Source: Candidatus Woesearchaeota archaeon
GTDB taxonomy: Archaea; Nanobdellota; Nanobdellia; Woesearchaeales; 21-14-0-10-32-9
Direction of reading: 5' to 3'
Length of the DNA stretch: 7,591 nucleotides
Assembly (NCBI GenBank): GCA_003562145.1
Contig: PWWA01000055.1
Coordinates: 1 to 7,591 of the forward strand
The position numbers were made by a program, and so were the translations under genes. The notes beneath the pieces were generated by a model. That model was not told the DNA's origin and did not search any database. It saw only the letters and a list, made by a program, of their open reading frames with translations. Shown one piece after another: positions 1 through 6,367 of this stretch; within the stretch, counting starts at the first letter, position 1; every line of letters begins with the position of its first letter.

Positions 1-233
1 CTATTCTCTTTTATAACAATTTTTTCTTTGGGCGGTATGTTATAAAGAAGCCAATGTAGCCATGTTCCCATAGGTGCGTCAGGGTCATCCATAATTAGGA
101 TAACGCTTTTTGTGCCTTCGAGGATGTTGCTTATTATTATCTCTGGGTTTATGTCTTCCCCGTCACAAGTGTATTTTGGAGGGATTTTTTCTCCATGCTT
201 GAATGCGGGGCTTTCAACTATGAGTTCTTCCAT
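1..233 (-). CDS. YbhB/YbcL-family PEBP-like protein, N-terminal part (cut by window edge)
   Basis: The first 77 residues of a protein whose 3' end lies beyond the left edge. Visible motifs are YTCDGEDINPEI (residues 21-32), MDDPDAP (48-54) and WLHWLLYNIP (58-67). These match the conserved anion-binding pocket of the phosphatidylethanolamine-binding / Raf-kinase-inhibitor-like family: the DPDAP loop and the HW-YNIP strand. Prokaryotic members are usually about 150-190 residues, so roughly half is seen. There is no signal peptide, so it is probably cytoplasmic. The start is ATG preceded by a strong Shine-Dalgarno stretch (AGAGGTGG) ending about 5 bases upstream. The physiological ligand of archaeal members is not established. 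Family assignment is secure; a specific function cannot be given. Confidence 0.9.
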   Translation of the reverse strand, partial: MEELIVESPAFKHGEKIPPKYTCDGEDINPEIIISNILEGTKSVILIMDDPDAPMGTWLHWLLYNIPPKEKIVIKEN

Positions 234-238
234 TTAGA

Positions 239-246
239 CCACCTCT
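239..246 (-). promoter_or_regulatory. Shine-Dalgarno site of the PEBP-like gene
   Basis: On the minus strand AGAGGTGG lies 5 bases before the ATG and is complementary to the 3' end of 16S rRNA. It fixes the start codon at base 233 and implies a leadered transcript. No strong TATA box is seen further up; only AT-rich candidates around bases 264-293. Confidence 0.75.
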
Positions 247-398
247 CATGTTCAGATTGATTTGGTTATTTATTACTTTTTGTGTAAATAATTCTTGTTG
301 GGTGATGTGTGAAAAGTTTATTATGGGCTCTGGTGCGCTTCTTTTCCAAACAAATAAATTCTATATGGTAAATAATTCTTTCTTTTTAACAAAAAACA

Positions 399-406
399 TT
401 ATAAAT
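399..406 (+). promoter_or_regulatory. TATA box for the tRNA-Arg gene
   Basis: TTATAAAT preceded by an A-rich BRE-like stretch (A-run 391-396). If the box occupies -30 to -23, transcription begins near base 429, three bases before the mature tRNA 5' end. That is a normal short 5' leader for RNase P removal. A second AT-rich candidate (TTTATACC, 413-420) would start transcription inside the tRNA and is less likely. Confidence 0.55.
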
Positions 407-431
407 GAAATCTTTATACCTGACGATAATT

Positions 432-570
432 GAACCTGTAGCGCAGCCTGGATAGCGCGACAGCCTCCTACGCCGATGAAAAGCCAAAAACTTATACCAA
501 TATGGTAGGAAGAGAGTTAGCCGAGGCAGAAGACAGCTGTAGGTCGGGGGTTCGAATCCCCCCAGGTTCG
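432..570 (+). tRNA. tRNA-Arg(CCU) with a 64-base intron
   Basis: Full cloverleaf. The acceptor stem GAACCTG/CAGGTTC pairs over 7 bp, followed by T8 and A9. The D arm is GCGC/GCGC with A14, G18G19 and A21. The anticodon stem is ACAGC (460-464) with GCTGT (536-540), the variable loop has 5 bases, and the T arm is GGGGG-TTCGAAT-CCCCC. Removing bases 471-534 leaves a 75-base tRNA with anticodon loop CUCCUAA: U33, anticodon CCU (467-469), A37, A38. CCU reads AGG, an arginine codon used often in this window. The discriminator is G570 and CCA is not encoded. Joining the exons differently (for example after 468) could give CCA (Trp), but that puts a pyrimidine at position 37 and does not fit the G discriminator. 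Arg is therefore preferred. The next gene starts 35 bases downstream with no T-run terminator between. Confidence 0.93.
471..534 (+). other. tRNA-Arg intron at canonical position 37/38
   Basis: Archaeal introns at 37/38 are cut by the splicing endonuclease at a bulge-helix-bulge. Here the 5' bulge is T469 A470|C471 and the 3' bulge A533 C534|A535. They are separated by a 4-position helix, 465-468 with 529-532, of which one pair (C467-A530) is a mismatch. Beyond the 5' bulge, GCC (472-474) can pair with GGC (525-527), leaving A528 unpaired. The motif is therefore recognisable but imperfect. Inside the intron TACCA (495-499) and TGGTA (503-507) form a 5-bp hairpin with a 3-base loop. The exact boundaries are inferred from the mature loop, not measured. 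Confidence 0.75.
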
Positions 571-605
571 CTTTCATCAATATAATTGTTAACAGGTATT
601 TGTTC

Positions 606-1643
606 ATGGACAAAAGTGCAAAGAGAAAATTGTTTGTAACACTAAGCGTGCTCATAGGTTTATTAGCTATAGCTTACATATTCTCGGTTATCTCTTTGGA
701 TGACGTTTACAATGCATTAAAAGGAGCCACTTTTCACTTAGTAATATTGTTCTTGCTAGTGCAACTATTGCTCTTCCTAACGCTTACCTGGCGCTGGCAA
801 GTAGTCCTTGAAAGCCAAGGCATAAAGAACATAAGTGTTTTCAAGCTTCTCAGCTACAGGCTTGCGGGATACGCGATAAGCTTTATCACCCCCGCGGCAA
901 AACTAGGCGGCGAGCCTGTCAGGGCGTGGTTATTATCAAAGAAAGAATACATACCTTTCAGGAAAGCCATGTCCGGCGTAGTAATTGACAAGACAATAGA
1001 CTTAAGCGCTTCAGCTGTTTTCTTTGTTTTCGGAGCACTGCTAGTATTAATAAGCTATGCCATATCCCCGCAGATAAGGCAAATCCTTATAATCGCCGCT
1101 ATAATATTCCTTGCGATTGTAATAATATTCAATTATAGGATGATGAGAGGCAAAGATTTTTTCTATAAATTATTTACTTTTACAGGCTTGTCAAAAGTTA
1201 AGTCACTGGATGGCTTCAAGAAAAAGCTTATAGATTTTGAAGGCCCAATCATAAAGTTCTACCACAAGGACAAAAAGCATTTCTTTCAAACAATAATTAT
1301 ATCTGCCATGGCTTGGATACTTATGTTTATAGAGTACAGCATCCTTGGGGATATGGTTGGCGTGAACTTAAGCCTCATAGAGATATTTCTAATAGTAAGC
1401 TTGGTTGGCGTGGCCATAATACTGCCAGTCCCGATGGCCCTCGGCACTTTAGAAGCAGGTCAAATAGGAGCTTTCGGGATAATAGGCTTAGGCGCAGCTA
1501 CAGGGCTTGCATTGGCAATACTTGTAAGGATAAAAGATATTGTTTTCGCAGTTACAGGGCTCTTAATACTGGGCTTCCACGGCCTAAAGATAAAAGATGC
1601 TGTTAAAAAAACGGAATACCTGACTTCAAAGAATAAAAAATGA
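606..1643 (+). CDS. LPG-synthase-TM / UPF0104 family membrane protein (AglD/MprF-like)
   Basis: A 345-residue polytopic membrane protein with about seven to nine hydrophobic segments, near residues 10-28, 43-62, 125-150, 158-176, 228-247, 255-277, 285-305 and 308-325. Family signatures are visible: GYAISFITPAAKLGGEPVRA (88-107), the ITPaxxGGExxRA motif, and LPVPMALGTLEAG (273-285), corresponding to the LPxPxxLGxxE motif near the C-terminus. Members include the membrane half of bacterial MprF (a lipid flippase) and archaeal AglD, linked to N-glycan assembly. Length is normal for a stand-alone TM domain; there is no fused aminoacyl transferase. The ATG start is preferred over an in-frame TTG six bases earlier because AGGT (594-597) is then 8 bases away. 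The stop overlaps the next gene's ATG, implying co-translation with the glycosidase-like protein. The transported or modified lipid is unknown. Confidence 0.88.
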   Translation: MDKSAKRKLFVTLSVLIGLLAIAYIFSVISLDDVYNALKGATFHLVILFLLVQLLLFLTLTWRWQVVLESQGIKNISVFKLLSYRLAGYAISFITPAAKLGGEPVRAWLLSKKEYIPFRKAMSGVVIDKTIDLSASAVFFVFGALLVLISYAISPQIRQILIIAAIIFLAIVIIFNYRMMRGKDFFYKLFTFTGLSKVKSLDGFKKKLIDFEGPIIKFYHKDKKHFFQTIIISAMAWILMFIEYSILGDMVGVNLSLIEIFLIVSLVGVAIILPVPMALGTLEAGQIGAFGIIGLGAATGLALAILVRIKDIVFAVTGLLILGFHGLKIKDAVKKTEYLTSKNKK

Positions 1644-2752
1644 ACTTGCACGTAATCTCAGATGGAATAAGAATATCTCTCAGAGTGCAAGGCGCAAGGA
1701 TTATTGGAGTGAAGCGCTACAAAGGAAGCACAGAAAAAATGTGCAGGCAAATCATAAACGATTCATATAACAAGAAAAAAAAATATTTTATGGTGAGCCA
1801 CGGGAACTTCAAGGAATTCTATGCCCGGGACTTCGGAATATGCTGCGAATCCCTGATAAGCCTCGGCTATAAAGAAGAAGTCCGGAACACGCTTAAATAC
1901 GCAATGGACAAATATGCTAATAATGGAAGGATAACAACGCATATAACCCCGTGGGGGAAGCCAGTGGACTTTCCACGCCATACGCCTGAATCAGCTTCTT
2001 ACATGCTAAACTCATTAATAATCCTGGGCGATAAGGAATTAACGGAAGAATACAAGCCCTTCTTCAAAAAAGAAGCGAAAAAAATTTATGAGGAAGACAT
2101 AGACAAAAACACGGGCTTGCTAAGAAAAGACAAATTATTTTCTTCAATGAAAGACTACTCAAAGAGGAAGAGCGACTGCTACAATAACTGCTTGCTTGCC
2201 TTGCTCGCAAAAAACCTTAAAAAAACAGGAATAAAAACACCCTTGGAAAAATATTCTTATCAGGAAACAATAAAGAAACATTTCTGGAAAGGAAAATATT
2301 TTGTGGATGACTTATCGGGCAAAGATATCTTGAGCGGGGACGCCAACGTATTCCCATTCTGGACCAAGACTTTTACTGAAAGAACAATGCTAAAAAAAGC
2401 AATAAAGTCAATACAGGAAAAAGGCCTGGACAAGCCATTCCCGTTAAAATACACTGCCAGTGAAGACACTCCAAAAGATTTTCATTTTGCAGACAGGCTC
2501 GTCCCTGGCTATGAAGCAAACAACGTCTGGATGCACCTCGGCTTATGCTACCTGGAAACACTTAGAGGAATTGATGATAAAAGGCTCGCGCAGCACTTAA
2601 AGCAATACGAATACTTACTGCAAAAACATAAAACTTTTTATGAAGTTTACAACGAAAAGGGCAGGCCCTTCAGCACGCTGCTCTACAAGTCTGATGATGC
2701 GATGCTCTGGTCAAGCATACTCCTAGAATTATGTAAAAGAATCAAACCTTAA
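1640..2752 (+). CDS. Six-hairpin (alpha/alpha)6-barrel glycosidase-like protein
   Basis: A 370-residue soluble protein without signal peptide or membrane segments. The pattern resembles (alpha/alpha)6-barrel glycosidases (GH15, GH63, GH100 and glycogen-debranching types). Features are FYARDFG (60-66), the usual aromatic-xRDxG at the first inner helix; DILSGDANVFPFW (229-241) with candidate acid D234; YEANNVWMHLGLCYLETL (291-308), an inner barrel helix; and FYEVYNEKGRPF (333-344), where E335 sits like the catalytic base in the ExYxxxG element of such enzymes. DDAMLWSS (352-359) forms the last helix. It starts by a 4-base ATGA overlap with the membrane protein and has no clear Shine-Dalgarno site, so translational coupling is likely. 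The pairing suggests a shared glycan or glycolipid substrate (inference). The fold is moderately supported; catalytic residues and substrate are not proven, and it could also be a non-hydrolytic relative. Confidence 0.62.
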   Translation: MNLHVISDGIRISLRVQGARIIGVKRYKGSTEKMCRQIINDSYNKKKKYFMVSHGNFKEFYARDFGICCESLISLGYKEEVRNTLKYAMDKYANNGRITTHITPWGKPVDFPRHTPESASYMLNSLIILGDKELTEEYKPFFKKEAKKIYEEDIDKNTGLLRKDKLFSSMKDYSKRKSDCYNNCLLALLAKNLKKTGIKTPLEKYSYQETIKKHFWKGKYFVDDLSGKDILSGDANVFPFWTKTFTERTMLKKAIKSIQEKGLDKPFPLKYTASEDTPKDFHFADRLVPGYEANNVWMHLGLCYLETLRGIDDKRLAQHLKQYEYLLQKHKTFYEVYNEKGRPFSTLLYKSDDAMLWSSILLELCKRIKP

Positions 2753-3560
2753 GCTTTACCTCAACTTTCTTTTTGCTCTTAACCAATCTTATCTTATTCT
2801 TCATAATAGTGCCAAGTGAAGATAGCTCAGACATAAAATTACTGGTATAGCCAACCACTCGGTTCCTCTTCTTCCTTATGCTCTCAATAAAATCCTCAAC
2901 ACTTGTAGCTGTGCTTATAGTAACACTGTCTCCTATGGTTTTGATTATGTGGGAGTCGCTTCCACCAGTAACAGGCTTTTTTTCAAGCCCTGCCCATACA
3001 AGTCCTCTTATGTTGTGCTTTAGCTTTTGCCCTGCGTTAATTGCCTCAATCCCGTCAACCATTCTGAGAACAGAAAAATCCTTTTTTTTCTTAAGCCTCC
3101 TAAAAATGCCCTTTCCTCTCATTAACGGGTGCGGGAGAACCCTGAAAGCATTGTAGTCCTTGGCAATATCGAGTATGTAATTATAAGGAAGCCTTGTCCT
3201 AATCGTGAAAGCATTTGTCCTGTGATTTTTTATGTTTGGCTTAATATGCCTGTTATAGAATTCTTTTAGGTCATTAAAAGAGTTAAAGTAAAGCAACAAG
3301 TCTTTGTCTTCCAGGGAGGTTGCTTCCACGCCTGGTATTATGAAGATGTCAGGATACCTTTTTTTCAGGGCGAGGGCTCCGTCAATCTCGTTGTGGTCAG
3401 TCACAGCAACGCCTATCCCGAGGCTTTTGAGCTTGTCTGCGAACCTCTTAATCTTTGTATTGCAGTCATGACTGGCACGTGTGTGGGTGTGCATATCAAC
3501 CACGGTGTACCTCTTTGTAAGCTTTGCATGATCGGGTTTTTCAAAAACAACGTTTTTCAT
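2742..3560 (-). CDS. PHP-domain metal-dependent phosphoesterase
   Basis: A 272-residue stand-alone PHP-domain protein, the fold shared with histidinol phosphatases, RNase AM-type 3'-5' exonucleases and the polymerase PHP domain. Metal-ligand motifs occur in the expected order: DMHTHTRASHD (22-32: H24, H26, D32), TDHNEIDG (54-61: H56), GVEATS (77-82: E79), LPHP (142-145: H144) and GGSDSH (199-204: D202, H204). The position often held by His in the HLLxY strand is D87 here (DLLLY). The C-terminal 35 residues are Lys-rich. ATG at 3560 is chosen over GTG at 3563 because AGGA sits 6 bases before it and the TATA box predicts a transcript beginning at about 3561. It overlaps the convergent glycosidase-like gene by 11 bases. 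The substrate (nucleotide, oligonucleotide or sugar phosphate) cannot be told from sequence. Confidence 0.87.
   Translation of the reverse strand: MKNVVFEKPDHAKLTKRYTVVDMHTHTRASHDCNTKIKRFADKLKSLGIGVAVTDHNEIDGALALKKRYPDIFIIPGVEATSLEDKDLLLYFNSFNDLKEFYNRHIKPNIKNHRTNAFTIRTRLPYNYILDIAKDYNAFRVLPHPLMRGKGIFRRLKKKKDFSVLRMVDGIEAINAGQKLKHNIRGLVWAGLEKKPVTGGSDSHIIKTIGDSVTISTATSVEDFIESIRKKRNRVVGYTSNFMSELSSLGTIMKNKIRLVKSKKKVEVKLKV
2765..2775 (+). terminator. T-rich terminator candidate for the membrane-protein/glycosidase unit
   Basis: CTTTCTTTTTG lies 13 bases after the glycosidase-like stop codon, inside the 3' end of the opposing PHP gene. Archaeal RNA polymerase terminates at U-rich tracts without needing a hairpin. 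As the two genes converge with no intergenic space, a terminator must lie within the other coding sequence. Support is composition and position only. Confidence 0.35.
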
Positions 3561-3583
3561 CACAAATCCTTTTTTCAGGTGAT

Positions 3584-3591
3584 TATATAAA
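3584..3591 (-). promoter_or_regulatory. TATA box of the PHP gene
   Basis: The minus strand reads TTTATATA in the 40-base gap between gatE's stop and the PHP start. Placed at -30 to -23 it predicts a transcription start at about 3561, one base before the ATG, so the message would be essentially leaderless. The AGGA at 3567-3570 would be used only if transcripts read through from gatE. Confidence 0.6.
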
Positions 3592-3600
3592 TATTACGAA

Positions 3601-5028
3601 TTATCGTAAATGCTTTGAAACAAGATCGCTAACTTTTTTCCCGTTGGCCCTGCCTTTTAATTCCTGCATCGCCTTGCCCATTACGAGCCCTCGAGGCGCT
3701 CCTTTATTCTCAGAAACAATTCTTTTTACAATCCTCTCAATTTTTGATTCGTCCAATAGGTCATACTTTTCGAATTCGACTTTTCCCCTAACAGCAAATT
3801 CTTTTAGCACGTCGTTTGCCGCGCTCAGAGCAATTCTTCCCCTGCTTAACTCTTCAAGAAAAGAATCCTTTATTTTGAAGATGCTTATTTCTTTTCCTTC
3901 CTTCTTTGCAATGCTTGGAGCCTTGATAAGAATAATGTCCGCGATAGCAGTAGGGCTAAGGTTTTCTGAAGCGTATTTCTCGAAGTCTTTTTCAAAAGAA
4001 TAATTGTTCCTGCTTTCAAACTTTAATGCTAATACTGCAAGGTCTTCGCTTAAGCCATATTCCTTTACTAGCTTCATCTTCCTATTTTCAAGCGTTATTG
4101 GAACATCTATTTCAACTGTTCCGGGAATAATTGTTTCTACATCAGTTTCCGGGTACATCCTATCCGCGCCAGGCATAGGCCTAAGATAACTGGTTATATG
4201 GTCTGGCTCTGCTTTCCTTACGCTTTCTTCAACTTTCTTTTTTTCCTTAATCAGCTTTAATTGGCGTTCAATCTCGTAATCAACAACCTTTGGTATGTTC
4301 TTGTAATCCTGAAAGCCCTTTATCTCTGTCCTGGCCCCTCCTTTAATGCTAATATTCACGTCCTGCCTAATGCTACCGATGCCTCTCATAACCTTTCCTG
4401 TGCTTCTTAGAAGCATCCCGATGTAGCCTGCTACCTTCCTGCACTCCTCGGGTGAAGTAATACTGGGAGCAGTTGCAATTTCCAGTAAAGGAATACCAAG
4501 TCTGGAAATATTATAAGTGTCTTTGTCCTTGCCTCTCTTAACTACTTGTGCGGCTTCCTCTTCAAGGCAAAGCGAATCAACATTTATCTTCCTGCCTTTT
4601 ACCTCTACGAAGCCATCATAGCCAATCAGTGCAGTCCTCTGAAAACCTGAAACATTGCTGCCGTCAATAACGGTCTTTCTCATGAACTGGATTGAATCAA
4701 CAAGTTTCATATTAAGAAGCTTAGCCATAACCAATGCAGTCTCTAGAGCTTCCATGCTGACATAGTGTGGTGGCTCATCATCAGCCTCAACTAAGCAAGA
4801 AGAATCAAAATAGCCTTGGTATTCGAACACTTTTCCTTTCCTGTGCTCATGCAAAGCAGCCAAATCCACATTCCCGGTTTCGCCTGCGCTAGCACGGAGC
4901 CTCCTAGTAAAAACAAAGTCAGGCGCATCCTTCCTGATAATCGCGGGGCACTCGCAAAATAGCTTTTTTCCGCTTAACTGCTGATGTATTTCTAGGCCGC
5001 ACTTAAAGCCCAGTTCCTCATAATTCAT
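3601..5028 (-). CDS. gatE: Glu-tRNA(Gln) amidotransferase subunit E lacking the GAD insertion
   Basis: GatE activates Glu-tRNA(Gln) with ATP and amidates it with ammonia supplied by GatD. The 475 residues start with the cradle-domain signature GLEIHQQL (11-18) and the GatE-type KLFCECP (22-28). Then follow ADDEPPHYV (82-90), MRKTVIDGSNVSGFQRT (116-132), SRLGIPLLEIAT (175-186) and RGIGSIRQDVN (215-225). TEIKGFQ (234-240) and RPMPGADRMYPETD (283-296) complete the cradle. The helical/YqeY-like tail runs to the end and includes APRGLVMGKAM (444-454). These are GatE rather than GatB versions of the motifs. Typical GatE is about 610-640 residues because a roughly 130-residue AspRS-like GAD domain is inserted before the RPxPGAxRMYPETD motif. 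Here that interval is just a short Lys/Glu-rich linker (about 260-276). The ATG overlaps gatD by 11 bases, with GAGGT 8 bases upstream. Confidence 0.95.
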   Translation of the reverse strand: MNYEELGFKCGLEIHQQLSGKKLFCECPAIIRKDAPDFVFTRRLRASAGETGNVDLAALHEHRKGKVFEYQGYFDSSCLVEADDEPPHYVSMEALETALVMAKLLNMKLVDSIQFMRKTVIDGSNVSGFQRTALIGYDGFVEVKGRKINVDSLCLEEEAAQVVKRGKDKDTYNISRLGIPLLEIATAPSITSPEECRKVAGYIGMLLRSTGKVMRGIGSIRQDVNISIKGGARTEIKGFQDYKNIPKVVDYEIERQLKLIKEKKKVEESVRKAEPDHITSYLRPMPGADRMYPETDVETIIPGTVEIDVPITLENRKMKLVKEYGLSEDLAVLALKFESRNNYSFEKDFEKYASENLSPTAIADIILIKAPSIAKKEGKEISIFKIKDSFLEELSRGRIALSAANDVLKEFAVRGKVEFEKYDLLDESKIERIVKRIVSENKGAPRGLVMGKAMQELKGRANGKKVSDLVSKHLR

Positions 5029-6322
5029 ACTCCTCGACCTCGCTCCTCTTGCTTATTTCTCCGCGGAGGTTAGCATGATAAAGCTTTTTTGCTTCGTTCC
5101 GAGAATAATTGCTTAGAAGCCAGGCCAGCTTAACATAAGCAGTCTCCGTAATAATATCTAAGTCGTGCCCGAGCACTCCTGCTTCTTTAAGGGCTCTTCC
5201 AGGGGAATAAACACTAAGGTTAACCCTTCCCCTAATCGTCTGAGTAGTCATGCACAAAACTTTTTTATCTGCAAAATCCTTTATGAAACTCAGTATTTCC
5301 TTGTTATGCTCGGTGCTCTTATCAATAAAGCCTATGGGGAAATGCCCTAACCCTGTTCCTTCAAGTACTAACCCGTCGAACTTCTCGTAAGGCTTAAGCT
5401 CTTCAGGGGCAAGCCCAGGTCTTGAACGGATAATACCAACCCGTATTTTTTCGTTGAACGGCTTGAATGAAAAATTCCCGTGTGTACTACTAGCTTCGTC
5501 TTTGTAATCAATCTTTTTATTGTTGAAATCAATGGTTGCGAAGGGCTTGGTGTTTATGCTCTTGAATGCATCTCTCCTTGTGCTGTGCATCTTCTTCGCG
5601 TTAACCCCTTTGAGAAGGACGCATTTTTCATCATTCATGTTTTCGTGCATGCAAATATAAACACCAGATGATTTAGTATTAGTTATAAAGTAAGCGGCGC
5701 TCAGCAGGTTAAGGGCTGCGTCACTGCTAGGCCTGTCACTGCTCCTCTGGCTTCCTACTAACACTATTGGAATAGGAACGCATTCTAATGCAAAGCTTAA
5801 GGCGGCACTCGTGTAGTGTAATGTATCTGTGCCATGCGTTAGTATTATTCCTTTAATTTTCTTGTCTTTCAACGCTTCAACAATTGATTTTCCTAGCATA
5901 TTATAATGGTGGAAGTTCATATCATCACTTGGTATGTTGCTAACAAGCTTGCTCTCAACGCTTGCCAAGTCCATGAGCTCAGGGTACATACCAACTAAGT
6001 CCTCCGGGGAAAACCTTGGTGTAACTGCACCTGTAGAATAGTCGACTTTGCTCGCGATAGTTCCCCCGGTATGGAGTATAAGGATTTTGTGAAGTTTTTT
6101 TGAATCGTACTTTTTAGTAACCTTTTTATCCCTACTAATTTTCCTATCTACCACTTCCTTGTATTCTGTTATATTTTTTTTTTCAAATCCAGCATTATAA
6201 CCTGACTTAAGCTTTAGGAATACATGGATGCTTGTTTCTGATACAAAAACTCCTTCCATCACAGACTTATCTTTAAGCTTAACAACGTATTTTTTTCCCT
6301 GGACAAAGTCTTTGTCTTCCAT
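5018..6322 (-). CDS. gatD: Glu-tRNA(Gln) amidotransferase subunit D (glutaminase/asparaginase-like)
   Basis: GatD hydrolyses glutamine (or asparagine) and channels ammonia to GatE. At 434 residues it is full length. Residues 1-60 form the small N-terminal domain (KYVVKLKDKSVMEGVFV, 11-27) that separates GatD from plain L-asparaginases, followed by a Lys-rich linker (61-78). The asparaginase domain has HTGGTIAS (84-91, nucleophile-type T88), LTHGTDTLHY (161-170, T165-D166) and GSQRSSDRPSSDAA (190-203). NAKKMHSTRRDAFKSIN (241-257) holds the expected catalytic Lys, K244. The C-terminal part contains EGTGLGHFP and TTQTIRGRVN. It is the first gene of a gatDE operon, with gatE starting inside its last codons. 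No Shine-Dalgarno site precedes the ATG, and the TATA spacing predicts a leaderless message. A 10-A run codes for residues 47-50, so the frame there depends on exact homopolymer length. Confidence 0.96.
   Translation of the reverse strand: MEDKDFVQGKKYVVKLKDKSVMEGVFVSETSIHVFLKLKSGYNAGFEKKNITEYKEVVDRKISRDKKVTKKYDSKKLHKILILHTGGTIASKVDYSTGAVTPRFSPEDLVGMYPELMDLASVESKLVSNIPSDDMNFHHYNMLGKSIVEALKDKKIKGIILTHGTDTLHYTSAALSFALECVPIPIVLVGSQRSSDRPSSDAALNLLSAAYFITNTKSSGVYICMHENMNDEKCVLLKGVNAKKMHSTRRDAFKSINTKPFATIDFNNKKIDYKDEASSTHGNFSFKPFNEKIRVGIIRSRPGLAPEELKPYEKFDGLVLEGTGLGHFPIGFIDKSTEHNKEILSFIKDFADKKVLCMTTQTIRGRVNLSVYSPGRALKEAGVLGHDLDIITETAYVKLAWLLSNYSRNEAKKLYHANLRGEISKRSEVEEYEL
5037..5041 (-). promoter_or_regulatory. 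Shine-Dalgarno site of gatE inside the end of gatD
   Basis: GAGGT on the minus strand lies 8 bases before the gatE ATG, within the last codons of gatD. A second purine stretch (GAGGAG) directly abuts the start. Together with the 11-base overlap this indicates coupled, near-stoichiometric translation of GatD and GatE. Confidence 0.65.
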
Positions 6323-6344
6323 AGTATGGGAACCGGGAATTTTA

Positions 6345-6352
6345 TATATAAA
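6345..6352 (-). promoter_or_regulatory. TATA box of gatDE (leaderless promoter)
   Basis: TTTATATA on the minus strand, preceded by an A/C-rich BRE-like stretch (AAAACC). Occupying -30 to -23 it puts +1 exactly at base 6322, the A of the gatD ATG. The 22 bases between box and start hold no Shine-Dalgarno sequence, consistent with leaderless initiation. Confidence 0.7.
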
Positions 6353-6367
6353 GGTTTTGTATTTGTT

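Noticed and set aside
302..423. C-box-like GTGATGT (302-308) and CTGA (420-423) as a stand-alone box C/D RNA
   Set aside because: About 120 bases apart with no convincing D'/C' boxes, against a usual archaeal length of 50-70 bases.
248..433. 61-residue plus-strand reading frame in the gap before the tRNA
   Set aside because: No Shine-Dalgarno site, low-complexity hydrophobic composition, no recognisable family, and it runs over the tRNA promoter and into the tRNA 5' end.
473..524. Box C/D-like guide RNA within the tRNA intron (GATGA at 475-479, CCGA at 521-524), as known for archaeal tRNA-Trp introns
   Set aside because: The C box matches only 5 of 7 consensus positions and the D box lacks the U. 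Tandem G-A pairs could form, but the flanking stem does not pair well and no target could be identified.
386..655. 89-residue minus-strand reading frame across the tRNA (contains NLGGFEPPTYS)
   Set aside because: The GGFEPPT-type peptide is the well-known antisense translation of a tRNA T-arm; it is a shadow of tRNA-Arg.
1640..1650. A later start for the glycosidase-like gene at Met34 or Met51
   Set aside because: The ATGA overlap with the upstream gene gives a natural coupled start and no Shine-Dalgarno site favours the internal Met codons.
3524..4003. 159-residue plus-strand reading frame opposite PHP and gatE
   Set aside because: Lies antisense to two strongly supported genes; Ser/Phe-rich composition is typical of a complementary-strand shadow.
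3601..5028. Possibility that this is GatB rather than GatE, because of its GatB-like length
   Set aside because: The N-terminal GLEIHQQL...LFCECP and the SGFQRT and RPMPGADRMYPETD motifs are GatE-type, and the gene overlaps gatD rather than sitting with gatA/gatC.
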